Part shown: piece after piece, positions 10,191 to 22,700 of the stretch
Layout of the letters: each line of letters starts with the position of its first letter
How positions within the stretch are numbered: the stretch's first letter is position 1
Source of the DNA: Bromus sterilis
Taxonomy: Eukaryota > Streptophyta > Magnoliopsida > Poales > Poaceae
Direction: 5' to 3'
NCBI GenBank assembly: GCA_950022295.1
Contig: OX465599.1
Location: 4,774,001 to 4,838,000 of the forward strand
DNA length: 64,000 nt
Made by a program: the position numbers and the translations under genes
Notes under the pieces: model-generated
Told to the model about the DNA's origin: nothing
Seen by the model: only the letters and a program-made list of their open reading frames with translations
The model's database searches: none

Positions 10191-11306
10191 GGAAGTGATC
10201 TGCGCCGGCTGACCGGCAAAAAGCCTGTGCCGGTCGGCCCACAGTCGTACGATTTCGGCGATTCGACGGATCAGATCGCTGCGTACCTCTTCACATGCTT
10301 GTAACATTTGCGGTACCTTTGCAACATTTACGATACATTTGCAACTTATTTGGTATACGGATGCAACATTTTTTATTTTTGTGCTTTGCAGAAAAAAAAT
10401 GGTGATAGCAAATTTTAATCGCTGGTGGTAGCATTTTTTTTACTGTGGATTGGAACAAAAACATAATCTGTCGTCGCTAATCACTTTATAATTTTTTCGT
10501 TGTAGCAAAAACTCTTAACGGTAGTAGCAAAAACACATAACAGTGGAAGCAAAATTTTGAACGGTTGCAACATTGTGCGTAATAAAAACATACAACGGTT
10601 GTAGCAAAAACATACAACGATTGTAGCAGACAAAACAACGGTTGCAACAAAATTTATCATGGCCGCCGTCGAGGTCGTGGCTCCGTAGTGGTGATGTAGC
10701 AAAAATCTTCGCCGGTAGTAGCAAAAGCATAAAATGGTAGAAACAAAATGGTTCACTGTTTGCAACATAACATACTCAAATATTCCCCCTGTACATTATG
10801 CGTTGTAACAAAAACACTAGTTTGTTGCTTTGTAGCAAAAATATGATATGGTTATAGCAAAAATAAGATATGATTGTAGCAAAATAAGATATGATTGTTC
10901 TGCACGGAGCTGCTCATGGCCATGACAGCCATGGCCGGCGACGTGGAGGCACGGGGAAGTGCGGGCTCGCCGGAAGAGGACCGGAGCGGGCGCGGCTGGT
11001 TGGAGAGATGCCGGATCTGGGCAGAAGGAAGTCGCTACGGTGGCTCGCCGTTCGGCGGTGGCCGTGAAGGCAGACGGCGGCATGAGGACGGGAACCGTCA
11101 GCGGCGAATGTCCGCAGTGACGGACGCCGGTGATTGGGCGTCAGAGATAGGGCCGCGCGGGAAGGTTCGCTTTGTTTTGCGAGGCTGCACTGGACGATGG
11201 TGCGCAGGGCCATAGCCGTGGCTGATTTTCTGCTGGAGAACGATGCGAAGGAAGGCGGCGACCGGCCGAAGCGATTAGGCCGGTCGGTCGGCCCAGAACG
11301 TTAAAC
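10191..11306. mobile_element. Non-autonomous Mutator-like element (MULE), 1.1 kb
   Basis: The 10-bp sequence ATATGAGACG occurs immediately on both sides (10181-10190 and 11307-11316). The ends are inverted repeats: about 16 of 21 bases match between GATCTGCGCCGGCTGACCGGC at the left and the complement of the right end. Mutator elements typically make 9-10 bp duplications. The interior has two parts: an AT-rich stretch with many GTAGCAAAAACATA-like motifs (about 10500-10890), and a GC-rich part (10895-11260) that may be captured host sequence. No transposase was seen. Confidence 0.65.
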
Positions 11307-11403
11307 ATATGAGACGCACTAGGCAAAGAAACTAGTAGCTCTTTCACTTCTCCATGTCCCCTTTCCCGAGATCCACTAAACAACCTTGGTTCTCACGGTT
11401 AAG

Positions 11404-11687
11404 TGTCAAATTGCAAGCACTTGGGTTTGCTCCTTCAAGATCTGATACATCCCTATTTATATACAACAAGCGTCAAGCTGCAAACATCTATATTTGCGCT
11501 TATTTATGTTAATGACATAATTGTTACTAGTTCATCTAATGAAGACATAACAGGGTTGTTGAAAGATCTGGGTTCAAAGTTTGCCCTCAAGAATTTGGGA
11601 GATTTGCACTTCTTTCTGGGCATTGAAGTAAAGAGAAACCACGATGGCATTCACTTGTCTCAAGAAAAATATACAGCTTATCTTTGA
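11404..11687 (+). pseudogene. Copia reverse transcriptase fragment
   Basis: One frame gives KLQALGFAPSRSDTSLFIYN. After a shift near 11495-11510 another gives ALIYVNDIIVTSS, then KNLGDLHFFLGIEV and IHLSQEKYTAYL. These match the C-terminal part of Copia reverse transcriptase around the catalytic YVDD box, which here reads YVND. One frameshift, the mutated box and the lack of surrounding pol or LTRs show an old fragment. Confidence 0.8.
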
Positions 11688-11689
11688 AC

Positions 11690-12199
11690 AGAGTAGAGGC
11701 ATGCAAGCTTGCAAAGCTTCACCAACTCCATTATCAAACTCAGAATCACTATCACGAAAACACTCTTTCACGATCGCACGTTACAACGCGCGGTGCCTAG
11801 TGCTCAACAAGTAAACCACACATGAAATTGATGGAAAGCAATGCAAAGAGTAAATCCAATTCTAAAACATGTCTCCGAGGTTAAAAAACTATTATTTTTT
11901 TGTAAATGTGATGCTATGCTATTGTTTTATAGACGAATTGATGATGCATTTAACTGGTTTTAGATTAAATGATGATGCATTTGCTTATAGATTAGATGAA
12001 ATACTAAGTATATGTTGATGCAATGTTCATGACATTAATGCTATGTTCTATTTATGTAGTGTGGACAATGATACATTCTTGAAGACAATGAATGTATCTT
12101 CGCAAGATTTTACTCAAGATGTTGAGGTTGGAGAAGATCAGCCCTCACGAGAATATACCATCTATGAAGAGTATGAAGATGATCATCTTGACATGTATG
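11690..12199. other. Low-complexity intergenic DNA
   Basis: GATGATGCATTT-like repeats occur near 11935-11990. The open frame from 12043 leads into the Harbinger-type relic. Confidence 0.4.
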
Positions 12200-12204
12200 A
12201 GGCA

Positions 12205-12480
12205 ACCCCGAAAGAAGGAAGATTGGAAACTATAGTCAAGATGAAGATGTTTTGCTATATGTAGCATGGAACAAAGAGCAACCTATGACTATGTATTGGG
12301 TGTGGATCAAAGAGTACTTCGATGAGCACAACGCAAGTGGATATGATCGCACGAATGCTTCCCTTCATCATCGGTAGTTTACCATTGCAACTGATTGCCA
12401 AAAATGGTCCTTTTGTTTGACACATGACAAGCACATAAACCCAAGTGGTTGTAGTGCTTTTGACAAGGTTCTTTCTTTTC
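12205..12480 (+). pseudogene. PIF/Harbinger-associated Myb/SANT-like protein relic
   Basis: The frame beginning GNYSQDEDVLLYVAWN reads on through YWVWIKEYFDEHNASGYDRT, an in-frame TAG, then FTIATDCQKWSFCL and INPSGCSAFDKV. From memory this matches the trihelix/Myb-like (NAM-associated) proteins widespread in grasses and linked to PIF/Harbinger transposons: ED-VLL-AW, YW-RIKE-FD-HN-SG-DR, W-TI--DCQKW, INPSG. The preceding acidic stretch (12100-12215) lies in a different frame. At least one stop and one frameshift are present, so no function remains. Confidence 0.65.
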
Positions 12481-12489
12481 TTCAACATT

Positions 12490-13690
12490 ATCGTTTTCTC
12501 AATATTCTTCATGTAGCTTTCTTTTTCCTTTGACTAATTCACTTGTTCTCCTTGTTTATTCTTGTAGCTCAACCTTTCTCAAGGATTGTACCAACACGAC
12601 CAAAGAATCAAAACCCTTGCAGCAACATGCTACCTTGCTTGGCGCCACCAATCAGTAAAAGCAAGATCATTTGGCCCCACTTTTCCTACTCTTGCCCCCC
12701 ACGTCGTCTCCTCAGGCGACTCGTGCGGGCTCACCCCCACCGCCGCCGGGCCACCTCCACCACCAACCTCCCTCGCCGCCGCCGGCAAAGCCTGACGGCG
12801 GGACCCCCTCCGCCCTTCGGCTCCCTCCATCGACGCCCTGCTCGCTCCACTCCTCCACCTCGACCCGCCGCCTCCAGATCCTGGCGGGGGACACCGCCTC
12901 CCGGCCTCCTCGCCCTGTGCATCGTCGGATCCGCCCCGGCCTCGGCTTCCTCGACCCGACGCCGCCATATCCACCCCTCGCCTCTATCACCGCAGGTCGC
13001 ACCCCCCTCGACACCCCTCGTCTCCCACACCCCTCTGTCGTCGGATCCGGCCGGGCACGCCTCCCATCGGCATCCTCCCGTTGACCGATCCGGCCCTCCA
13101 GCGCTTACACCTCCTCCGCCTCCGTTTTTTCACCCTGCATCGTCCCGTCACGTTCCCCTCGTCACCTCCGCCGCCAGATTCGTCCCTCCAGCGCCCGCGC
13201 CTCCCCCGCCTCCGTTTTTTCACCCTGCATCGACTCGTCACGCTCCCTTCGTCGCCTCCGCCGCTAGATTCGGTGGGGATGCCTTCATCGGGCGCCCCCA
13301 CCTAGGCGTCCACCGGATCCGGTCCTCCTCACCTTCGCCGCCACCAGATCCGTACGGGGGATGCCTCCCCTCGTCCCGGCCATCGTCGCCCCTCCCACCG
13401 TCTGCCTCGACCTCCGCTGGCTCCTGTCCGTGGGTGCCTCCCTCTTGGTGGCTGGCGGCTCACCGGTGACAGAGGTGCTACGGGAGAAATCCTTGCTGAC
13501 TTTTGTCAGCTGACGACGACGGCGCTAGCACGGCGTCGCTTTTCACCTTGGAGGCGTGGTTCATGAGCTCCTCATGTCATTCGGTCTGGATTCGCACCAC
13601 TAGAAATTTGCGTCTCTCTGCGAGTTAGTTCGGTACGTGCTCCAAGCGAAAGCCTAATGATGGCATCATCTTAGGACGTCGTTGTTGACA
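12490..13690. other. GC-rich, proline-codon-rich region, no supported gene
   Basis: Long open frames exist in several frames on both strands because the sequence is C-rich and stop-poor. None starts at a convincing ATG or resembles a known domain. It may be a transcribed 5' leader or TE-derived. A 90-bp tandem duplication lies within it. Confidence 0.4.
13094..13273. repeat. 90-bp tandem duplication
   Basis: Two diverged units, 13094-13183 and 13184-13273, each starting CCCTCCAGCGC and containing CCTCCGTTTTTTCACCCTGC. Confidence 0.85.
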
Positions 13691-14160
13691 CACGAACACG
13701 TTCACGTGTACCCGCAGCGCCGGGGGAGATACTCCGCAACTCACGCCGCGGGAGGCCTGCCGGAAGCGCGATACGCAAGACAGTCCGGCAGACGCTTTTG
13801 AGACCAGACGCCCCGGTTACTCAGGAGGGACCCCGTCAGAGCACCCAGCGACCATTGTCTGCTCCAAGTCGTCCTGAATGCCTCTGGAGCCTTGTAGGTC
13901 GTAGCCCCCAAATCTTAAGAACAACGAAGAATAAGAAGCACGGTACAAGGGAGATAGATAGATGAACGATAAAGATGTAGATATGTTTTGTGTTTGTTCG
14001 ATTGTGTGTGTTGTTTGCAATCGACCGTCACCTCATGTATATATGAGGCGGTTGGACTTCCCGTGCAAGGCTAGGACTCGGGGGCCACGCTTCATGTACA
14101 AGGAAAGAACTCGGGATCCCTTCCAAATCATCACCGCCTAGTCTAGCTCAGACGTATTCC
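13690..14160 (-). other. Possible LTR relic
   Basis: Read on the minus strand there is a TATA-like CATATATACATG near 14035 and an end resembling TGTGTGTCAACA at about 13685. No partner LTR or target duplication was found, so the assignment is weak. Confidence 0.25.
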
Positions 14161-14167
14161 GCAAAAT

Positions 14168-14798
14168 TCCTTCCGAGTTGTCCGTGTCCGAGTGTGATAA
14201 TCGCTTTCCGCTTCAGATTTAGAACTACCTGGTACGCGCTTCTGAGCTGTAACCACTCGGTACGCGCTTCTGAGTTGGCCATAACTCGGAAGATTTCTTG
14301 TCTCCGAGTTATAAGTAACTCGAAGTGTGCCCTGTTTCCGAGTTCAAAATAACTCGATCATTCCTTTCTTCCGAGTTACAAGAACTCGGTCATTCCTTGA
14401 TTCCGAGTTACAAGCACTCGGCCAGTCATTGCTTCTGAGTTACAAGCACTCGGTACATTATGACTTCCGAGTAATGAGTAACTCGGTACACTGTCTTCTG
14501 AGTAATTTGGTGAACTGTAGGTCCCGAGTAATGAGTAAAAGCACTCGGTAAATGCTTCTGAGTTGGCGGCAACTCGGTACTTGCTTCCGAGTAGCTCGGT
14601 TCATCTTGGCTTCCGAGTAACGAGTAACTCGCTACACAATGGCTTCCGACTAACAAGTAACTCAGTTCATACTAGCTTCCGAGTAACGAGTAACTAGGTA
14701 CACTGTAGCTTCCGAGTAACAAATAACTCGGTATGTTATTGCTTCCGAGTAACGAGTAACTCGGTATTTCCTATAGCTTTCGAGTAATAAGTAACTGA
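14168..14798. repeat. Degenerate ~33-bp minisatellite, about 20 units
   Basis: The consensus unit is near CTTCCGAGTAACGAGTAACT followed by CGGTACACTGTAG. The last five units are 33-35 bp and the most alike, while earlier units range from about 26 to 38 bp. Most units contain CCGAGT and ACTCGG and so can fold on themselves. Confidence 0.85.
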
Positions 14799-15222
14799 TG
14801 ACCCTCAACTGTAGGGGATCGATCGTAGCGTTTTCGATAAATAAGAGTGTCGAACCCAACGAGAAGCAGAAGGTATTGGTAAGTGACTTTGTTAAAGAAA
14901 TAACTACAGAAACTGAAAGATAACTTTTTAGGTGGTTTTCGATATAAGCAACAAGAAGGTAAAATCAAGCAAGGTAAAAAGGTACTGAAAATTGACAAGT
15001 GGCCCAATCCTTTTGAGCAAAGGATAAGCCTGGCAACTGAACTTAATAAGGCTAAAAGTGTTCTTGAGGACACACGGGAGAGATTGTCACATGCTTTCGC
15101 CATACTCCGTATCGATACTATGTGCTGTGTTGATAAGTGTTGAGTGGATGGATTTATGCTAGCACACCTTCTAGACTAAGATAAGTGCACCTTCATAATA
15201 GCAAAGAATGCAAGGCCTATAG
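14799..15222. other. Repeat-derived DNA, no gene
   Basis: It looks like common Triticeae dispersed repeat sequence (phrases such as GTGTCGAACCCAACGAG and GGCCCAATCCTTTTGAG), recognised from memory only. No frame or element ends could be fixed. Confidence 0.35.
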
Positions 15223-15659
15223 CATGGCAATTTCAGTATTAAACAAATTATGAAAGTCATTGGACATGGAAATTTCAGAGTTGCAGAACACATTGAATGT
15301 GGCATTTAAATGGCAATTTAGGGACAAAAAACATAGTTAAAAAGGCATGTACATGGCAATTTCTGGAAATGGTAATATCAACAGCAGTAAGCATCATGTA
15401 AGGAAAATTGGGGGTGAGAATCACCGAAAAGGCATGGCAATTTTGGAACACATAACTAAATTTAGAATTGGAACATGGCAATTGAAGGCAGTATACTAGT
15501 CAGAAGCTAGTATGACTAGAACATGGCAATTTTCAGTATTAACAAAAGTATGTAAAGCAAGGGAACATTGCAAATTCAGAGGGAATAACACTTTGAATGT
15601 GGCATTTTACATGGCAATTTTGGGACATAAAACAAAGTTAAAGGGCCTGCACATGGCAA
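15223..15659. repeat. ~299-bp tandem dimer, copy 1 and start of copy 2
   Basis: Copy 1 (15223-15521) and copy 2 (from 15522) both start CATGGCAATTT(T)CAGTATTAA and share AATGTGGCATTT and other blocks. The Copia element at 15660 interrupts copy 2, whose remainder resumes at 24978. The motif ACATGGCAATTT recurs throughout. Confidence 0.7.
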
Positions 15660-17646
15660 TGTTGGATATATGCCCTAGAGGCAATAATAAAGTGTGTTAT
15701 TATTTATATATTCATATTCATAATTAATGTTTATATTTCTGTGCTATAATTGCAATGATCCCGACTGTGAGATTCAGAAGAAAACTCATATGCATGTGTG
15801 GAAATGTAAACAACAAGAGTTCCTGGTTTTGCCTCTAAGACCAGCCCATGTGCTTATTGATGATTATATTTTCTTAATCATGGACATTGTTCTTGTAACA
15901 AGGATGTCAATAGCAATGAGAGCATATTGTTAGCAGAACAATGATGTTGAACCGACCCCAGTGTTAAATGATATACTTAGAGAACTCATCGTAAAACAAA
16001 CGTTATAAGTCATATCATAAAATGTTATTATATACATAGTTCCTTAGACCATGAGAATGTCAAGTTACTTCACACAAGAAGATGTGCTTTGGTTCTTAGA
16101 TGAATCTTCCCGTAAATGGGAAGTAGTAAAATAAGTTCTGGGTACATTGAACAGTGTGTCTAGTAACAGTGATAGTTCGAGACTGGGATTTGCTCCTTCA
16201 CGATGAAGAGATATAGACTCAGGGCCCACTCGGTATAACGGTATCTATTCTCGTCTGGCCAGACACTTTGTGATTCGATCACGGAGATACTGGTATACGT
16301 AACAAGAAATGAAGACAAATGAGCAATGAGGATAACTAATGGCTTGTGATCAAAAAGGTTGTTTCACATGGGTGCCAAACTTCTCTCCTCTAACTTTGTC
16401 ATATATCGCGAAGCAAAGGGAATAGTATATGATAAACATAAAGGTTCACTCGTAGTCTTTTCGTGTATGTGTGGGAGTCAACATGGGTGTCCATGGCTCC
16501 GCTGTTGATTATTGGTAAATGACTATGAGTCTTGAAAGCGTTCTAAGTCATGTCCACATAATACCGAACCTATTGGGTCACACACTTAAAGTACAGTAAT
16601 CTGTTAGAATACTAGGATGATTGAAGGTTTAGTGGAAGCAAGTAAAGAGCAAAGAATATGGCTAAGATATTTTGGAATTGTTTCAGATAACTTTAGTTTA
16701 TATGAAAAAGGTAATGGGAATAGTTTCGGTGATCGGTGGATAGCTTAAAAAATATGTTGTGTTCACCGGACATATTAACCTTAGCCCGGATTGTTCCGAA
16801 ACCTATTTAGATGGCTCCGGAACATTCGTTAGAGGTTCCGGAAGGTATTGGAAGTGCTCCAGAAGTGTCCGGAATGTCCCAAAACGGTCCCGGTAGGTCT
16901 CGAAAGGTCCTGGAAGCTTCTAGAAGGTCATGGAAGGTTCCGGAAGGTTCCGGGCAGTACCACCCACTGCCCTGCGCCCCTGGCCTTGGGGGGCAAGCCA
17001 CCTAGGCTGCCCTGGCCGTCCAGGTGGTGGGGGCGCACCAAAAGGGGGGGAATCCCCCTCTAGGTGGGATTTCCAAATACCATTATGGAAGGTTTTCGGT
17101 GGGAAGGTATGGGTAGGTTTGGAAGGCTTGGGAGTCCAAGTTGGACTCCCAAACCCTCTTGGCCGGCGCCCTAGGCCCCTTGGCCACCTATATAAGGTGA
17201 GCCAAGGGGGGGGAGGGTTTAGACAAGCCCCTGCGCCTCCCCCCTTGCCCTAGTTGCTAGTTGCTCCACTTTTAGACCCCGGTTTAGATTCTAATCTAGA
17301 TCGGAACTCGCTAGGGTTTTCTCTCTCTAGTTTTCTCGGAGGCGTTCTTCTCTGGACGGAGGAACGCTGACGGATTTCTGTGCCGGACGTGTGGATACCG
17401 GTGGAGAGATCATAGCTTTGATCTTGCTTCGAAGACCATCTTCTTCTCGGAGATCTGTTCGAGGGATTGTTCGTGGGAGATCTGCTTCGACTACTTCCAC
17501 TACGTCCACGCCGCTTCACCAACTCTTCTTCCGCTGCAACCATTGGTGAGCATAAAGCCTAAACCTTGTATGTGATCTATCTTGGATGATCTTGGGTTCT
17601 CGTTACGTAGGCACGAAATTTTTGAATTCTACTACGTTCCCCAACA
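15660..17646 (+). repeat. 5' LTR of the Angela-type element
   Basis: Starts TGTTGG and ends CCCCAACA. A TATATAAG box is at 17189-17196. A stretch near 16800-16950 is built of GGAAGGTTCCGG-like repeats, which create spurious open frames on both strands. Confidence 0.93.
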
Positions 17647-17660
17647 GCGGTATCATGAGC
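17647..17660 (+). promoter_or_regulatory. Primer binding site of the Angela-type element
   Basis: GCGGTATCATGAGC directly after the 5' LTR, a variant of the tRNA-Met primer site (TGGTATCAGAGC). Confidence 0.7.
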
Positions 17661-19002
17661 GATCCTTGATTAGATGCATGTTTAGGTAGATCATATGTTG
17701 ATATGAGGCATTGATTTTCTTGTTTGCTTCCCTATCATGTGATCTTTTCTTTGCTCGACGGCATGATGTGATTTTGCTACAAGGATTGAGTTTTGACATG
17801 ATCCCTCTATGCTGCTCTTAGTATGCTGGTTGCCTTGATCATGGACTACATCAAATTCCTTGGATCTCATCCTAGTCTTGCTATAGAAAATTTTACATGA
17901 ACGGGCTTGTGGATTTTATGAACTTAAATCCACACGGGGGTCACGCGTTTAACGAAGTTTGGCTTGTGGCATTAGTTGCTACACGCACCCCGTATGTTAA
18001 ACTGGCAACAAAAGAAGTATCGTGTTTTGTTTTGTCTAGGGTTTCTCGTTTGCCTTGTAAACCTGCTTAACAACCACGATAAAATTTGCAACAACCCGTA
18101 TAGATAGCGATCTAACTCGTTTTTGCAGAAAGTGCATGTGATGTGGTATAGCCTTCAAGATTTGCAATGTGTTTTGTATGAGATGCTATATGATGTAATA
18201 TTTTTGCGGCCTGCGAGCCGTGGTACGGCATGATGACTGGAGTCATATGATTGTCACTTAATTATGGCCTGCGTGCCAGAACTGTTTAGTAGCTTGAGGC
18301 AAGGCTATAGATAGAAACGAGGTGATGATCAATGATGTGAAGGTGGAACCCAACACACATGCCGAAGCCGTGAGGAGGTCCCGGCGCCAAGGACAAAAGG
18401 TGGTGGGTGGAGACTTCAACCACGGAGTCATGAAGGCAACGAAAAATTCAAGACACAAAGGGCTATACCATGTCACACATTTTATGAATTGCCTGTGATG
18501 TTAATCCCTTTGATGCACCCTTGTTTGATGCGCGGTAGTCGTGTTTTGTTAGGGTGATCTCTCGCAAAACAAATATCAAGTTGATAGTGTTCTCCCAACT
18601 GTAGCACCGTCTATACTATGTTTCACACCGGAGCAGGTCATGTCACATGGGTGCACACGGTGTGACGCATAAAAGACGGGTGTGTTAAAAGAACACACAT
18701 CACATTACACTTGGTGATCTTGACGGTTTGGATAAAAGTTTGCTACCGGAACACGCCCATCGAAAGATGAACAAGAATCACCCTTGCGTGATTGGCAAGT
18801 TGGCCTACCAATTCAGTCTAAGACATCAGTGATGTCACATCAATGGCGGACGACTAAACTTGGATCTTGAATCACTTAGAATCAACTACGAGAGATGTTG
18901 GTCTGAGTGGGAGCACTTATTAAATTAATAGTATGATTAATTAGTGCAACTTAATTATGAACATTGTCTAAAGTGAAACTTGTGTTTATGTTGTAGATTG
19001 AA
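17661..19002 (+). other. Untranslated leader of the Angela-type element
   Basis: A long non-coding stretch between the primer site and gag, as is usual for this family. It should hold packaging and dimerisation signals, but none could be pinpointed by eye. Confidence 0.6.
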
Positions 19003-19778
19003 ATGGCCCGTGTCAATCCCCAGTTTAACTTAGGTCCGTTGATTGAGAAAGAAAAATTGAAAGCTGATGGAAGCAACTATGCGGACTGGGTTCGTTCCCT
19101 GAGAATTGTACTCAGGAGTGCTAAGAAGGACTATGTCCTGACGACACCTCTCCCAGCAGCACCGGGGCCTGAAGCCACGGTTGCTGAGCAGAATGTGCAT
19201 CAGACTAAGCTTGATGATAGCACCGCAGTTCAGTGTCTTATGACTGCGTGTATGGAATCAGAGTTACAAGGGAGGTTTGAAAACACCGATCCCCACTTAA
19301 TTGTTAAGGAGTTAGACGCTCTGTATGCCAAACACGCTAGAACTGAACGGTATGAGGTAACTCATGCCATGTGGAATTGCAAGATGAAGGAAGGAACACC
19401 TGTCAGTGAGCATGTGATAAAGATCATGCGCCTTGGGCAAAGGTTGACTGAGCTGGGATTTCCGGTCCCGGAATCACTGGGTACAGATATTTTTCTCATG
19501 TCACTCCCGCCAAGTTTCAAAGGCTTTGTTCAGAACTATCGCATGAACGGGATGGATAAGTCAGTTAATGAACTGCTTGCAATGCTGAAAAATGCGGAGA
19601 CTACCATGCAGGCTGCCCTAACTACACGTTGGCGGTTAGCAAGACCACCAGTTTCAAGAAAAAGAGCAAATCCAAGGGCAAGGGCGCCAGCAAGCCTGGC
19701 GCCAAGACCAAGAAACCCTCTGGTACTGGCCCTAACAAAGATACTGAGTGCTTCTACTGCAAAGCTAAAGGTCACTAG
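19003..19778 (+). pseudogene. Copia gag (nucleocapsid precursor), frameshifted
   Basis: It opens with ATG at 19003 (MARVNPQFNLGPLIEKEKL) and carries the Copia gag (UBN2-like) region to about 19615. The frame then shifts: the expected TLAVSKTTSFKKKSKSKGKG block lies in another frame from about 19625. The CCHC zinc knuckle (CFYCKAKGH-x-KRNC) follows, but its tryptophan position is TAG (19776-19778). In an intact element gag packages the RNA in the virus-like particle. Two lesions separate gag from pol here, so only a truncated gag could be made. Confidence 0.85.
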
Positions 19779-22700
19779 AAGAGGAACTGCAAGAAGTATC
19801 TGGCAGATAGAAAGAAGCCTGGTTTTACCAGCGAAGGTATAAAAGTTATATATGTCATAGATGTTTTTCTTTCCGGCCCTCACTCTAAGTCGTGGGTATT
19901 TGATACTGGAGCTGTTGCTCATATCTGTAATTCATTACAGGGACTAAGGAGAATAAGGAAGCTGGAAAGGAATGAAGTGACGATGCGTGTCGGAAATGGA
20001 GCTACGATCTCTGCTAAAGCCGTGGGCGTCTACACTCTACATCTACCTTCAGGATTTACCATAGAATTAGATAATTGTTATTTCGTTCCTGCTATTTGTA
20101 AGAACATTATGTCCGGATCATGTTTAGTCCGCGACGGTTATAATTTTAAGTCTGAGAACAATGGTTGCTCTATTTACTTGAAGAATATGTTCTATGGTTT
20201 TGCACCTATTAAGAATGGGCTGTTTTATTTAGATCTTGATTGTAGTAACGACATCTTAAACACTAGCTCTAAACGTCTCAAGCAGACTGATAATACCACT
20301 TACATGTGGCACTGCCGTCTAAGTCACATCGGAAAGAAACGCATGCAGAAACTTCATAAAGATGGAATTTTGCAATCTTTTGATTTCGAATCATTTGATA
20401 AATGTGAGGCTTGTCTGATGGGCAAATTGACTCGGACGCCGTTCACAGGTCATGTAGAACGGGCGACTGACTTATTGGAAATAATACATAGTGATGTGTG
20501 TGGTCCGATGAGTATACCAGCGCGCGGTGGATATCTCTACTTCGTAACTTTTACTGACAATTTGAGTAGATATGGCTATATTTACTTAATGAAGCAAAAG
20601 TCCGAAACTTTCGAAAAGTTCAAAGAATTTCAGAATGAAGTTGAGAATCATCGTGACAAGAAAATCAAATTTCTACGATCCGATCGTGGTGGTGAATATC
20701 TTAGTCATGAGTTTAGAGAACACCTCATAGAGCGTGGAATCGTTTCACAACTGACGCCACCTGGAACTCCACAGAGAAATGGAGTGTCTGAGAGGCGTAA
20801 CCGAACTTTGTTAGACATGGTAAGGTCTATGATGTCATTAACTGATCTGCCACTATCTTTTTGGGGTTACGCATTAGAGACTGATGCTTTTACTTTAAAT
20901 AGGGCGCCGTCAAAGTCTGTGGAAACGACACCATACGAGTTGTGGAATGGGAACAAACCCAACATTTCGTTCCTGAAAATTTGGGGTTGTGATGTTTATG
21001 TAAAACGTTTACAACCAAACAAACTCGACCCTAAAGCAGACAAGTGCTACTTTGTAGGTTATGCCAAAGACACCGTAGGCTATTCCTTTTACCACCCCTC
21101 CGATGGCAAAGTCTTTATTGCTAAAGGAGGAACTTTTATTGAGAAAGAGTTTCTTAGCAAAGAGGTGAGTGGGAGGACAGTACAGCTTGATGAGGTTAGT
21201 GAACCTTCGGAACCAAGGAATGAAACGATGGAAGTTGTTCCAGCAGTCATTCCGATGAAGGAACCGGAAGCTCCTGCAAGTGATGCAGGAACTTCTGAGA
21301 AGCTAGTGACTGAACCAAGGAGATCAGGCAGAGTACGTCAGCTACCCGAGTGGTATGCTAACAAAGTATTCATATTGGAAGATGATGAGCCTGTGAACTA
21401 CAAAGAAGCGATGATGAGCCCCAACTTCACTGAATGGCTACAAGCCATGAAATCCGAAATGGAATCCATGTACGAAAACCAAGTATGGGACTTGGTGATC
21501 CCTCCAGAGGGTGTGAAACCAATTGAATGTAAATGGATTTTCAAAAGAAAGACAGACGCGGATGGTAATATCACTATTCATAAAGCTAGACTTGTTGCGA
21601 AAGGGTTCCGACAAGTGCAAGGAGTTGACTACGACGAGACTTTCTCGCCAGTAGAAATGCTTAAGTCTGTGCGGATTTTACTAGCAATTGCTGCATATTT
21701 CGACTATGAGATATGGCAGATGGACGTCAAAACAGCTTTCCTGAATGGGAACCTCGAGGAGAATGTATACATGATACAACCTGAGGGTTTTATCGCACCA
21801 AAGGATGCTGGAAAGGTGTGCAAGCTTAAAAGATCCATCTATGGATTAAAGCAACCATCACGGCGTTGGAATCTTCGTTTTGATGAAGTGGTCAAAGGTT
21901 TTGGCTTCATCTAGAATGGCGAAGAAGCTTGTGTTTACAAGAAAGTAAGTGGGAGCGCAATATCTTTTCTAATACTGTATGTAGACGACATATTGTTGAT
22001 TGGAAATGATAAAGAATTTCTTAACACTATAAAGGAGTCATTGAAAATCAGTTTTTCGATGAAAGACTTAGGTGAAGCCGCTTACATATTGGGCATTAAG
22101 ATTTATAGAGATAGATCCCGGCGCCTGATAGGGCTGAGCCAGAGCACGTATATAGACAAGGTTCTGAATAGGTTCAGAATGGAGAAATCTAAGAAGGGAT
22201 TCCTCCCAATGTCACATAGTGTGGTACTCTGCAAGAGTCAGTGTCCTAAGAACACTGAAGAGCAGGTAGAGATGAGCACAGTTCCATATGCTTCGGCAAT
22301 TGGATCTATTATGTATGCCATGATATGTACAAGACCAGATGTTTCCTATGCTCTGAGTATATGTAGCAAATACCAGAGCAACCCAGGTAATGCACACTGG
22401 GTAGCAGTCAAAAATATTTTGAAGTATCTAAACAGAACTAAGAATATGTTCTTGGTATTCGGAGGTGATGAAGAACTTGTTGTAAAGGGTTACACTGATT
22501 CAAGCTTCATGACAGATCCGAATGACTTCAAATCTCAATCAGGATATGTTTTCACACTCAACGGGGGTGCCGTGAGCTGGAAAAGTTCTAAGCAGAATAC
22601 GGTCGCGGATTCTACAACGGAGGCGGAGTACATCGCAGCTTCAGAAGCCACGAAGGAGGGATATTGGATTAAGAAATTCATCACTGAACTCGGTGTGGTT

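Noticed and set aside
12543..13469. A 308-codon plus-strand open frame rich in proline and serine
   Set aside because: It opens at TTG, not ATG. All frames of this C-rich stretch are open on both strands, and part of it is a 90-bp tandem duplication. No domain is recognisable.
13690..14160. A complete Gypsy LTR
   Set aside because: Only a TATA-like box and one possible end were seen. Without a partner LTR, target duplication or primer site it was kept as a weak relic.
14168..14798. Regularly spaced repeats resembling a CRISPR array
   Set aside because: Units are degenerate, variable in length and contiguous without unique spacers, in a plant genome. It is a minisatellite.
16800..17005. Open frames on both strands in the 5' LTR (and in the 3' LTR near 24143-24552)
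   Set aside because: They come from GGAAGGTTCCGG-type repeats that read open in both directions, inside LTRs. No protein evidence.
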